A stretch of 64,000 nt of DNA from Pseudomonas sp. NFR16 (GTDB lineage: Bacteria; Pseudomonadota; Gammaproteobacteria; Pseudomonadales; Pseudomonadaceae), in NCBI RefSeq assembly GCF_900108875.1, contig NZ_FNYJ01000001.1, positions 1,791,387 to 1,855,386 of the forward strand. Direction: 5' to 3'. This document shows, in pieces, positions 1 through 7,986 of this stretch; positions within the stretch are counted from its first letter, which is position 1; each line of letters begins with the position of its first letter. The translations under genes were made by a program, and so were the position numbers. Under the pieces are notes generated by a model. That model did not search any database. It was not told the origin of the DNA and saw only the letters and a program-made list of their open reading frames with translations.

Positions 1-164
1 ACGCCCACGCAATGACCGATGCCGACCGGATTTTTCGCGGCGCCGCCGCTCATGCTGTTGATACCGTCCTGACATTCGAGCAGCAACTTATTGCCGTCCG
101 CCATGGCGTACGTACTCACACTCAGCAGTAGCGCCGTGAACATCCACGTGATCGCTCGGGTCAT
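1..164 (-). CDS. Rap1a/Tai-like secreted protein, N-terminal part only
   Basis: The gene is cut by the left edge of the window, so only about 54 residues are visible. They begin with a signal peptide (MTRAITWMFTALLLSVSTYA, likely cleaved after AMA). The mature part carries NKLLLECQD and then GIGHCVG. Two cysteines separated by about 25 residues, the second in a GxCxG setting, resemble the Rap1a/Tai family of small periplasmic proteins. That family includes immunity proteins of type VI secretion amidase effectors but also many members of unknown role. A GGAAGGG ribosome-binding site sits just before the ATG. The assignment rests on a short N-terminus and no effector gene is visible, so immunity function is only one possibility. 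Confidence 0.5.
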   Translation of the reverse strand, partial: MTRAITWMFTALLLSVSTYAMADGNKLLLECQDGINSMSGGAAKNPVGIGHCVG

Positions 165-196
165 CGGGGCCCTTCCGGTTTCATCGTCGATTGCCG

Positions 197-1123
197 CTAG
201 CGCAGCCACAATTCCTTCACCGAATGATCCGCCGCCTTACGTACTACAAGGCTTGCGCGCTCACGGGTCGGCAAGATGTTTTCCAGCAGATTGGGACGGT
301 TGATGTCACGCCAGATCTTGCGCGCGGCGTCGGGGGATTTCTCCGGCGGCAGGTCGGCGAGCTCGCGGAAATAGGCCCCGCGAGCGCGGAATGCAGTGCG
401 TTGCAGCATCAGGAAACGCTCGACGTACCAGCGTTCGATGTCACCTTCGTCGGCATCCAGGTAAATGGAGAAATCGAAGAAGTCCGAGACGATGCTCCCG
501 GGTTTCTGCCCGTCATTGCCCTCGGTCTGGAGGACGTTCAGCCCTTCGAATATGAGGATGTCAGGCTGACTGACCTTCAGGAATTTGTCCGGCACGATGT
601 CGTAGCTGATATGCGAGTAGACCGGCGCGCTGATCTCGGCAGCGCCGGCCTTGAGGTCCGAGAGAAACTTGACCATGCGCTTGCGATCGTAGCTTTCCGG
701 AAAACCCTTGCGGTGCATGATGCCTTCGGCGTCGAGCTTGGCGTTGGGGTGCAGAAAACCGTCGGTAGTGACCAGATCGACCCGAGGGTGATCGGGCCAG
801 CGCGCCATCAACGCCTGCAGCACACGCGCGAACGTGCTCTTGCCCACGGCAACGCTGCCGGCGACGGCGACGACATAGGTCTGTTTTTTCGCAGGACGGC
901 CCAGAAAGGTGTCCTTGATGCTTGCCAGGTTTCGCGCGGCGCTGACATGCAGGTTGATCAGTCGCGACAGCGGGAGGTAAATATTGGCGACATCTTCAAG
1001 GGAAATATCTTCGTTCACGCCTCGCAATGCAGCCAGATCTTCTTCGAACAAAGTCAGTGGCGTGCTGGCGCGCAGCCCCGCCCACTCTGCGCTGCTCATT
1101 ACGAGATAGTCATCAGGCGCCAT
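197..1123 (-). CDS. coaA: Type I pantothenate kinase
   Basis: The product phosphorylates pantothenate with ATP, the first and regulated step of coenzyme A synthesis in the cytoplasm. The 308-residue length is typical of bacterial type I PanK. A P-loop GSVAVGKS lies at about residues 89-96, followed by [18 protein letters not shown] and the IFEGLNVLQ segment of the PRK/PanK fold. Many pseudomonads instead use the unrelated type III enzyme CoaX, so a type I enzyme is worth noting, although a second kinase elsewhere in the genome cannot be excluded. The gene appears to be a single-gene unit between the Rap1a-like gene and a divergent hypothetical gene. Confidence 0.95.
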   Translation of the reverse strand: MAPDDYLVMSSAEWAGLRASTPLTLFEEDLAALRGVNEDISLEDVANIYLPLSRLINLHVSAARNLASIKDTFLGRPAKKQTYVVAVAGSVAVGKSTFARVLQALMARWPDHPRVDLVTTDGFLHPNAKLDAEGIMHRKGFPESYDRKRMVKFLSDLKAGAAEISAPVYSHISYDIVPDKFLKVSQPDILIFEGLNVLQTEGNDGQKPGSIVSDFFDFSIYLDADEGDIERWYVERFLMLQRTAFRARGAYFRELADLPPEKSPDAARKIWRDINRPNLLENILPTRERASLVVRKAADHSVKELWLR

Positions 1124-1425
1124 CTATAGCCTTCCAATCCAGGTGTCCGTTTCGACAATGGTGCGAAGACTATCGTATTGACCCAAAAACGGGGCAGATT
1201 TCTTTGATCTGGCAAGGGTTACAGATCGCAGATACCCACCGTTACAGTTTTTCGGAAACCACCTACCTTTCCAAAGTCGTCCACCTTACAGCCCGACCGT
1301 CCAGAACCCATGATCATGTTGGCATGTGGTTACTTGTTGTTTCCACTGCAAGGCGGAGCGCGCTCAGCATGACGCTGGCACGTCTGCGTCCTATGAAAAT
1401 CATGAATTGTGGATTTGATTCAGCG
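1124..1425. other. Intergenic region between coaA and a divergent hypothetical gene
   Basis: About 300 bases that should hold the promoters of coaA (minus strand) and of the hypothetical gene (plus strand). I found no convincing -35/-10 pair, palindrome or terminator. An open reading frame runs through it in frame with the downstream gene, but its residues do not look like protein: it is rich in R, T and H and lacks the composition of the downstream part. I treat it as non-coding. Confidence 0.4.
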
Positions 1426-2757
1426 ATGACAATAAAGCTCGACTGGCTGACCAGCAATGCGGAAGAAATGGAACTGGCGAAGCGCTACTGGGCCATGAAT
1501 GACGATGGGGATTTTCTGGAGAAAGTAAACAACCTCGTGCCCTTTCGCCACATCACACAAAGCGGAACCCTCGCGGCCTACGTGCGCCAGCTATGCAAAG
1601 CCTTCGATGAAAACCTCGTGTGTCGCCACTGTAACGGCTGCATGGAGGTGAAAAGCCGGTCCAGCGCCAAGAAATACCTGCAGACGTCTCCACGGCCCTG
1701 CCCGGACTGCGAGACGATACACGCTGAGCAGGAACGCCTTGAAAAGGAGGCGGCGGCCGTGGAACTGGAACGGCAACTGAGCGCCTATATCGAGACGCTG
1801 CCATCGGGGCCTATCGACTACCTTGCGATGAGCGACAGCGAGGTATTGCTGCTGCGGGCGCTGGACCTGGCGCTCTCACCACGTTTGACCCGCGACGCTT
1901 TCATGCTTGGTGACTGCACCGCACTGGCTCCCGCTTATACCGATCAACTCGTCCTCAGGCTGATTGACGCAGGCATTCTCCTGGAAGATCCGCCTAATGC
2001 GATGCCCGAGACTTATTGCTTACATAACGGAAGGCTTGCCGCACATTCTCGATACATCGCCTACTCCCTGGCCGCCGACGAGCAACTGGGACGTGGCGAG
2101 GAAGCGATGCAAGTGTTGGCCGATCGCAAATATCAGGACGCCAACGGGTTGTTCGACCTCTGGCTGGACGTCGCCTGCGCCGACGCGATGCGTTATCTCC
2201 ACGACAAATGCCAGGCGTTTGACCATGACCTTGACGAGGCTCAACTTGAGGAGATCAAGAGCACCCTGCGCAACGCGTTGAAGACACACAGCATCTCGCA
2301 GATCTGGTTCGTGATCTGGAAAAACGTCAAGGACGCTGCCAGCCTCGCCCGTCTGGTTTACTACTCGGCGACCCGCGCCACGGCGACCATTCCGGGAAAA
2401 ATCCGCAGAACGCTGGAGAAAGTCGAAAAGGAAGGCACCGAGCTGCGCATGTGGGAGCGCCCCGACCAGCAACCAGCAGGAACGCTGGCCATGATGTTCA
2501 ACGAGTTGTTCGGTGTAGATGAGGACACACCCGGCGCGAAAGTGCACGCACGCCTTCTGCAATTATCGGCCGGGGAGTCATTCGCAGGCGCTGAGCTTGC
2601 GCAACCGGAACAGGTGCGCAAACTGCTATGTGACGCAATGATCAACGACACCGGGGCCCAGATGCTTCAGCAGTTCGCTGAGCTGGTCCGCGAGGGTCAT
2701 GACACGGGCTACGCGATCATGATGATGCTGGGCAGTGAATCCGGCGCGCCCGCCTGA
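1426..2757 (+). CDS. Hypothetical protein with a possible four-cysteine metal site
   Basis: I do not recognise this 443-residue protein. The start is chosen at the ATG giving MTIKLDWL, because the protein-like composition begins there and a GGA lies about 12 bases upstream. In-frame ATGs at 1393 and 1402 are alternatives. Residues 66-95 hold C66-x2-C69, C72 and C92-x2-C95, which could form a zinc site. They are followed by a charged, probably helical stretch (about 99-120). The rest looks soluble and helix-rich, without a signal peptide or membrane segment. A strong inverted repeat follows the stop codon. There is no operon context to suggest a role. Confidence 0.65.
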   Translation: MTIKLDWLTSNAEEMELAKRYWAMNDDGDFLEKVNNLVPFRHITQSGTLAAYVRQLCKAFDENLVCRHCNGCMEVKSRSSAKKYLQTSPRPCPDCETIHAEQERLEKEAAAVELERQLSAYIETLPSGPIDYLAMSDSEVLLLRALDLALSPRLTRDAFMLGDCTALAPAYTDQLVLRLIDAGILLEDPPNAMPETYCLHNGRLAAHSRYIAYSLAADEQLGRGEEAMQVLADRKYQDANGLFDLWLDVACADAMRYLHDKCQAFDHDLDEAQLEEIKSTLRNALKTHSISQIWFVIWKNVKDAASLARLVYYSATRATATIPGKIRRTLEKVEKEGTELRMWERPDQQPAGTLAMMFNELFGVDEDTPGAKVHARLLQLSAGESFAGAELAQPEQVRKLLCDAMINDTGAQMLQQFAELVREGHDTGYAIMMMLGSESGAPA

Positions 2758-2770
2758 AAACTGAGCTGCT

Positions 2771-2795
2771 GGCGCCGATGTGATGCATCGGCGCC
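2771..2795 (+). terminator. Stem-loop after the hypothetical gene
   Basis: A perfect 10-bp inverted repeat, GGCGCCGATG and CATCGGCGCC around a TGATG loop, begins 13 bases after the stop codon. It lies between convergent genes. There is no T-run on either side, so it may be a transcript-end-stabilising hairpin rather than a classic Rho-independent terminator. Confidence 0.4.
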
Positions 2796-2890
2796 ACGCT
2801 TGAAACCAGCGACGTCAGCCGCCAATGAAGATTTCTTCGCGAGCAAACCTTTCGTCATCGAGTGCTTTGACACTGACAAGACCGCAGCGA

Positions 2891-4018
2891 TCAAGCCGAT
2901 TCGTAAGGCGGGTAATCCACGTAACCCTCGGCGCCGCCACCGTAGTAGGTGTCGCGGTTCGGGGTTGCCAGCGGCCAGCCGTTTTTCAGGCGGGCAACCA
3001 GATCGGGGTTGCCGATGAAGGGCTGGCCGAAACCTGCCAGATCAATCAGCCCGGCGTCGACCAGATCCTGAGCGCGCTCAAGGGTCATGTCTCCGGCCAG
3101 AATCAGCGCCGTGCCAGCCAACTGCGCCTTGCATTGCGTGAGCAAGTCACGCAGCGCCTGTTCCTGCGCCTGCGCGCCTTCGCTGGCGAGGAAGAAGTGC
3201 GTCTGGTCCATCACGTGGACATAGGCAATGCCGCGCTCGCCCATGCCCGCGCAAAGCGCTGCATAGGTTTCATCGATCTGCGGATAGAGCGGCATATCGA
3301 ACAGCTGGCCGTAAGGCGAGATGCGGATGCCGACACGGTCGGCGCCGATTCTGGCGCAGACTGCATCCACCACTTCGAACACGAAACGCAGGCGATCCTG
3401 CAGGTTCTCGGCCGAATAACGGTCGCTGCGATCGTTCACCCGCGGATTGAGGAACTGCTCGATCAGGTAGCCGTTGGCGCCATGGATTTCAACGCCGTCG
3501 AACCCGGCGGCAATGGCGTTTTCCGCGGCTTGCGCGAAGTCCTCGACGACCCGACCAACCTCATCGGTCGCCAGGGCGCGTGGCACGGAGGTCGGTACGA
3601 AACCGGGCTCGCCATCGTCCGCATAACCGAACGCAATGGCGCCCTGAGCGGGTTTGTTCGTCGAACTGACCGGCGCTTTGCCGCCTTCCTGAATCGAGGT
3701 GTGAGAGACACGGCCCACGTGCCACAGTTGAGCGAACATCTTGCCGCCCACGCTGTGCACCGAGTCGGTGGTCAGCTTCCAGCCCTTGATCTGCTCGGGG
3801 GTGAAAATGCCCGGGTTGAACAGATAGCCTTGCCCTTCGCGGGAAATCGGCGTGCCTTCCGACACGATCAGGCCTGCGGTGCCACGCTGGGTATAGTGCA
3901 ACGCGATCTGCTCGGTCGCGACGTCTTCGGGCGCGCGTGAGCGAGTCATCGGCGCCATGACGAAGCGGTTGTTGAGGGTCAGGCCGTTCAGCGAATAAGG
4001 GGCAAACAGGTCAATCAT
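2891..4018 (-). CDS. Old-yellow-enzyme family alkene/N-ethylmaleimide reductase
   Basis: A 375-residue FMN-dependent flavoprotein that would use NAD(P)H to reduce activated C=C bonds, nitrate esters or similar electrophiles in the cytoplasm. The sequence follows the NemA/XenB pattern: LFAPYSLNGLTLNNRFVMAP at the N-terminus, QLWHVGR, HGANGYLIEQFLNP with the substrate-binding His-x2-Asn pair, and a C-terminal GFGQPFIGNPDL phosphate-binding loop. The start at MIDLFAP is chosen because GGAG lies eight bases before it; a 28-codon upstream extension looks non-coding. It is divergent from a LysR gene, the usual arrangement for a reductase induced by electrophiles through that regulator. The physiological substrate cannot be read from sequence. 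Confidence 0.92.
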   Translation of the reverse strand: MIDLFAPYSLNGLTLNNRFVMAPMTRSRAPEDVATEQIALHYTQRGTAGLIVSEGTPISREGQGYLFNPGIFTPEQIKGWKLTTDSVHSVGGKMFAQLWHVGRVSHTSIQEGGKAPVSSTNKPAQGAIAFGYADDGEPGFVPTSVPRALATDEVGRVVEDFAQAAENAIAAGFDGVEIHGANGYLIEQFLNPRVNDRSDRYSAENLQDRLRFVFEVVDAVCARIGADRVGIRISPYGQLFDMPLYPQIDETYAALCAGMGERGIAYVHVMDQTHFFLASEGAQAQEQALRDLLTQCKAQLAGTALILAGDMTLERAQDLVDAGLIDLAGFGQPFIGNPDLVARLKNGWPLATPNRDTYYGGGAEGYVDYPPYESA

Positions 4019-4109
4019 CGAGTGATCTCCAAGGTGGGTGGCGAGCGACTCATCGAGTCGCCCAGACAATGCCCATAGGTTATTGGAGAATTTTGGTAAC
4101 ATTTAAGCC

Positions 4110-4127
4110 ATTCACTACGAAGTGATA
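4110..4127. promoter_or_regulatory. Possible LysR-regulator operator
   Basis: TCACT-N4-AGTGA (4112-4125) is a short palindrome in the 136-base gap between the divergent reductase and LysR genes. It is about 30 bases before the LysR start, a usual place for an autoregulatory site. It is inferred from symmetry and position only. Confidence 0.35.
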
Positions 4128-4154
4128 TGAATCCTGGTCACCAATGAGGTCACG

Positions 4155-5096
4155 ATGAACGCTTCCGACAGCCTCAAGGGCATCGACGTCTTTGTCAGCG
4201 TCGCGATGCTGGGCAGCTTCTCTGCCGCCGCCAAGCGCCTGGGACTGACCAACTCGGCGATCAGCAAAAGCATCGCTCGACTCGAGCAGCGGCTCGACAC
4301 GCGCCTTTTCAACCGCACCACGCGACGGTTGTCGCTGACCGACGCCGGGGCGCAGTACTACAGGACCTGCTCCGAAGTGCTGGGTTGTCTGGAAGAGGCC
4401 GAACAGGTGTTGAAGACCGAAAATGCCGAGCCCCACGGCAAGGTCCGTCTGGACCTGCCCGCCTCGTTCGGGCGCCTGCACGTATTGCCGCTGATGCTCG
4501 ACTTCCTGCACGAGCATCCGCTGCTGTTGCCGCACATCACCTTCTCCGACCGCTTCATCGATCTGGTGGATCAGGGCATCGACATCGTCGTCCGAATCGG
4601 TGCGCCGGACGCCTGGCCTGCATTGCTGGGGCACAAGTTTCTCGGCGCGCAGCGGCTGGTGTTTTGCGCATCGCCCGGCTACCTCGCGGCGCACGGCACG
4701 CCCCGCCAGGCCCACGAACTGGCGGATCACGCCTGCGTGCTTTACGGCCATGAGAATGGCAGCGTCACGGCCTGGTCGATGGCGGGCGAGCAAGGGAACG
4801 TCGACCGCCACGTCATGCACGGCCGCATTGCCATCGGCGACGGCGAGGGTCAACTCATGGCCGCCTTGGCCGGCCTGGGCATCACCCAGTTGCCGACGTG
4901 GCTGGTGGACAAGCACCTGCAGAGCGGCGCGCTGGTCGAAGTGCTTCCGGAACTCGCGGTGCGCAGCCTGCCGATCAACCTCATCTGGCTGAAAAGCCGG
5001 CAAAGTCTGCCGAAAGTCAAAGCGCTGCTCAGCGTGTTAGGGGCCTGCCTGACGCCTGCCGGAAGGACCCATGTCGAGGCCGAAAAGGACACTTGA
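4155..5096 (+). CDS. LysR-family transcriptional regulator
   Basis: A 313-residue LysR-type regulator. The N-terminal winged helix-turn-helix covers about residues 5-65 (FVSVAMLGSFSAAAKRLGL, then SAISKSIARLEQRLDTRLF). A substrate-binding-like domain covers about 95-300 and includes the DLVDQGIDIVVRIG segment typical of the CrgA/DmlR branch. It is transcribed divergently from the reductase gene and most likely controls it and itself. The inducer is unknown; electrophiles or quinones would be the natural guess from the neighbour. Confidence 0.9.
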   Translation: MNASDSLKGIDVFVSVAMLGSFSAAAKRLGLTNSAISKSIARLEQRLDTRLFNRTTRRLSLTDAGAQYYRTCSEVLGCLEEAEQVLKTENAEPHGKVRLDLPASFGRLHVLPLMLDFLHEHPLLLPHITFSDRFIDLVDQGIDIVVRIGAPDAWPALLGHKFLGAQRLVFCASPGYLAAHGTPRQAHELADHACVLYGHENGSVTAWSMAGEQGNVDRHVMHGRIAIGDGEGQLMAALAGLGITQLPTWLVDKHLQSGALVEVLPELAVRSLPINLIWLKSRQSLPKVKALLSVLGACLTPAGRTHVEAEKDT

Positions 5097-5189
5097 ATGT
5101 CGGACACGACGAATCATCGCGAGGAGCCGCATGGCCGTGCGTGACGTAAAGATGGAGGATGACTGAAGCAGGAGGGATTCGTTAGGAGG

Positions 5190-5286
5190 CAACCCCACCA
5201 GCCACACCCCGGCACACAATGTTCCCGCTGTGGCTGCTCCCTTCCGGGCCTGACCAGGTTAACGGGTAATCGTTGCGGGGGGACCG
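5190..5286 (-). ncRNA. ffs: 4.5S RNA, signal recognition particle RNA
   Basis: The minus strand contains CCTGGTCAGGCCCGGAAGGG followed by AGCAGCC, the conserved Ffh-binding hairpin of bacterial SRP RNA (GGTCAGG, GGAAGG and AGCAGC in domain IV). It is flanked by complementary arms made of the CCCCCCGCAACG stretch on the 5' side and the GTGGGGTTGCC stretch on the 3' side. Size of about 97 nt and structure fit the small bacterial SRP RNA. The ends are estimated from the stem and may be off by a few bases. Confidence 0.93.
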
Positions 5287-5329
5287 ATGGGGTCACCATA
5301 ACGACACTCGCCAGTCGGCGAGCCGCGCC

Positions 5330-5357
5330 ATTGTACCGGTCTGGCGCGAAGTTACAA
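5330..5357 (-). promoter_or_regulatory. Sigma-70 promoter of ffs
   Basis: On the minus strand TTGTAA and TACAAT are separated by 16 bases, a good -35/-10 pair. It lies about 35-45 bases upstream of the mature 4.5S 5' end, so the primary transcript would carry a short leader that is trimmed, as is known for 4.5S RNA. Confidence 0.6.
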
Positions 5358-5519
5358 CCTCTTGTTTCAGATTGAGAATTTTATCGGCTCCAACCCGTTT
5401 CGATGACGCCAGACGGCGCGGCGCAGGGCAGAAATGCGGCACAATCAGTGCCTGATTTTTTCCACCTTCGTACACAGCGTGGCAGATTCTGCCTGAACCC
5501 TGCCCGTCCCGGACGCCCC

Positions 5520-6008
5520 ATGCACAGCACGTTGATGAAATACCAGGCGTTGTCGGCATCGCAGCACGCCCGGTTGCTGGAAATCGAACTGCCGAGGCAG
5601 CAAGTGAGTTACGTCGGCGACATCCATGGCGGCCTGCATTCGTTGACGGCACGGCCGGCATGCGACATTCAGGGTTACGCGCTGCTGGTGGACGACATCC
5701 CTCGAGGATTTTTCCTGCTCAAGCGCAGGACGCTGCTGCCGCCTTGGGCCAGTGGCAATACCGCAACCTTTCACGCGCTGATGATCGATCATCGGCATCA
5801 AGGGTTGGGACTCGGCCGCGAATGCCTGGCCAGGCTGCCGGCTGTTGTGCGCGAAGGCTGGCCGGAGGTGGAGCAACTGATGTTGGCGGTGGAAGCCGAC
5901 AATGAAGCCGCCCGCCGCCTTTATCTGAACGCGGGCTGGCAGGACGTCCCTGCGCCGACGGGCATCGCGCTGGGGCGCGAAAGGCTGATGCTGTTGAAAC
6001 TGCGCTGA
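5520..6008 (+). CDS. GNAT-family N-acetyltransferase
   Basis: A 162-residue acetyl-CoA-dependent acyltransferase. The acetyl-CoA loop region reads DHRHQGLGLGRECLARL (Q/R-x-x-G-x-G/A pattern), and the C-terminal EADNEAARRLYLNAGW is the usual last strand-helix of the GNAT fold. The start MHSTLMKYQAL is chosen because the upstream part of the frame overlaps the AT-rich leader and is not protein-like. A second ATG five codons later is possible. The substrate is unknown. It stands alone between ffs and the convergent phosphodiesterase gene, with only a six-base gap to the latter's stop. Confidence 0.85.
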   Translation: MHSTLMKYQALSASQHARLLEIELPRQQVSYVGDIHGGLHSLTARPACDIQGYALLVDDIPRGFFLLKRRTLLPPWASGNTATFHALMIDHRHQGLGLGRECLARLPAVVREGWPEVEQLMLAVEADNEAARRLYLNAGWQDVPAPTGIALGRERLMLLKLR

Positions 6009-6014
6009 GGGCCG

Positions 6015-7820
6015 TCAGCCTCCCAGCGCCCGCAACTGCCTGACTTTATGAGTGCGTTCGCCGTTCATCCAGTGTTCCAGGCCGCTGACCGTCATCGGCC
6101 GGGCGATAAGATAACCCTGGACTTCGTGGCAACCCAACTGACAGAGGATTTCGTAAACGGCCTCGGTTTCTGCGCCTTCGGCCACCACTCGGTAGCCCAG
6201 ACGCCGGGCCAGATCGACGATGGCCTCGACCAGACGACGGTCCTTCTCATTGACGTCGAGGTGCTCGACCAGCGACTTGTCGAGTTTGACGGTGGTCGCG
6301 GGTATCTGGCGCAGGTAGCTCCAGTTGCTGTAGCCGGTGCCGAAGTCATCAATGGCGATGTCGATGTCCAGCGCCCGCAGACGCTCGAGTTGCAGACGCG
6401 TGAGGTCCGGATTCTCACACAACGCGCTTTCGGTGAACTCCAGTTCGAAGCGACCGGGGTCCAGCCCGCTGATGGCCAGCTGCTCGAACAATGCATCGCT
6501 GAACAGCGAGTTCGCCAGATCGATGGCCGACACGTTCATCGCGACCTTGAACGCATAACCCTGTGCCTGCCAGCGCACGGCCTGTTCGACAGCGTAGCGC
6601 AGCACCCACAGGCTGAGCGAGCGAATCAGCGCAGTCTTTTCGGCCAGTGGAATGAACTCGGCCGGGCTGATCGGCCCCAGCACGGGATGCTGCCAGCGCA
6701 GCAGCGCCTCGACGGTGACGACCCTCCCGCTCGACACCTCCATACGCGGCTGAAACACCAGTGACAACTGATCCGGGCTGCGCACCGCGTCCGCCAGTGA
6801 GGCGAGCAGGAGAAAGGCGCGCTGCTGGGCGAAATCCAGATGCGGCTCGTACCATCGCCATCCGGTCGCCTTGCCACGCGCCTCATCGGCGGCGCTGACC
6901 ACCAGTCGAATCCAGTCCTTTTCATCCCGGCGATCCAGTCCCAGCGGCAATACACCGATGCCGACGTCCATCTGGATGGGGATGTTGCGGCAGATCAAGG
7001 GTTCGCGAAAATGCTTGAGCAAATGCCGGAACAATTGCTCAGCCTGTTCCGGCCCGGTATGACGGGTGATCAAGGCGATGCGCGTCGGACTGACCTTGTA
7101 CAGCGCCGTGTCTTCGGGCAACAACCGGCGACAGCTGTCGATCATGCCGCGCACCAGCTCCTGCGCGAAGCTGTATCCCAGCGCCTTGACGATGCTGTCC
7201 AGAAACGCCGGATCGACCATATCGAGGGCAACCAGTGCGTGTTCATGCCGATCGGCCAGCGCAACGATGTCCTCCTCAAGTCGCCGTCGATTGAACAGGC
7301 CGGTGGGCTGATCGACATAGCTGGCCTTGCGCAGGTTGTTCAGTCGCTTCATGACCAGCTGACCGTACATTTCCAGCATCGTCACCTCGCGCGGGCCAAG
7401 CGCGGCGCGGGGTCGGTTATCGATAATGCACAGCGTGCCCAGTGCAAGGCCGTCGGCCGTCACCAGTGGCACGCCGGCATAGAAACGGATGTGCGGCTCG
7501 CCCGTGACCATGGGGTTGTCGCGAAAACGCGAATCCTGTGTTGCATCCGGAATCTGCAACACGTCACGTCCGAGAATGGAGTAAGCGCAGAAGGAAATGT
7601 CGCGCGGGGTTTCGCGCTCTTCGAGGCCGGTGCCGGCGCGAAACCACTGTTGGTGTTCGCTGACGATGGACACCAGCGCGATGGGCACCTCGAACACCAG
7701 CGCGACCATGTCGACGATATGATCCAGCACATCGTCGGCGGTCGAGTCGAGAAGCCCCATGTGAGTGATGCGGGACAGCCGCGAAGCCTCGTTAAGAGGC
7801 ATCGGAGCACTATTGGCCAT
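6015..7820 (-). CDS. GAF - degenerate GGDEF - EAL cyclic-di-GMP phosphodiesterase
   Basis: A 601-residue cytoplasmic signalling protein. A GAF sensor covers about residues 20-160 (MGLLDSTADDVLDHIV ... FCAYSIL ... FYAGVPLV). A GGDEF-like domain covers about 165-320, but its active loop reads SPTRI near 244-248, so it cannot make c-di-GMP and may only bind GTP. An EAL domain covers about 345-585 with EALLR at 371-375, DDFGTGYS at 491-498, K512 and EGAE near 548-551. These catalytic residues predict hydrolysis of c-di-GMP to pGpG. No membrane segment is visible. The GAF domain resembles those that precede GGDEF/EAL modules in soluble proteins; its ligand is unknown. Confidence 0.9.
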   Translation of the reverse strand: MANSAPMPLNEASRLSRITHMGLLDSTADDVLDHIVDMVALVFEVPIALVSIVSEHQQWFRAGTGLEERETPRDISFCAYSILGRDVLQIPDATQDSRFRDNPMVTGEPHIRFYAGVPLVTADGLALGTLCIIDNRPRAALGPREVTMLEMYGQLVMKRLNNLRKASYVDQPTGLFNRRRLEEDIVALADRHEHALVALDMVDPAFLDSIVKALGYSFAQELVRGMIDSCRRLLPEDTALYKVSPTRIALITRHTGPEQAEQLFRHLLKHFREPLICRNIPIQMDVGIGVLPLGLDRRDEKDWIRLVVSAADEARGKATGWRWYEPHLDFAQQRAFLLLASLADAVRSPDQLSLVFQPRMEVSSGRVVTVEALLRWQHPVLGPISPAEFIPLAEKTALIRSLSLWVLRYAVEQAVRWQAQGYAFKVAMNVSAIDLANSLFSDALFEQLAISGLDPGRFELEFTESALCENPDLTRLQLERLRALDIDIAIDDFGTGYSNWSYLRQIPATTVKLDKSLVEHLDVNEKDRRLVEAIVDLARRLGYRVVAEGAETEAVYEILCQLGCHEVQGYLIARPMTVSGLEHWMNGERTHKVRQLRALGG

Positions 7821-7986
7821 ATCTGAAATCCCTGTTCAACTGCTCAGCGCCAGTAGTATCAAAACGATATTGTTAGGCAAAGTAGCACTAGATTCAGACG
7901 TTTGCAGAAGCTCGCAGACCGGCGGTGCTGACACGGTTGGCGCGGCAAAGTTGCAGCGATTGCGGGGCGTCGGGCACCCGCGCGGC

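Noticed and set aside
1027..1425. In-frame upstream extension of the hypothetical 443-residue protein
   Set aside because: It overlaps the coaA coding region and the promoter gap, has no ribosome-binding site and no protein-like composition.
5097..5166. Two very short frames between the LysR gene and ffs (MSDTTNHREEPHGRA and MAVRDVKMEDD)
   Set aside because: The second has a GAGGAG site, but both are only 11-15 codons and overlap each other; I have no conservation data to support either.
7821..7986. Possible small gene between the phosphodiesterase and metallopeptidase genes
   Set aside because: The plus-strand frame there is a shadow of the metallopeptidase, and the gap itself shows no start with a ribosome-binding site.
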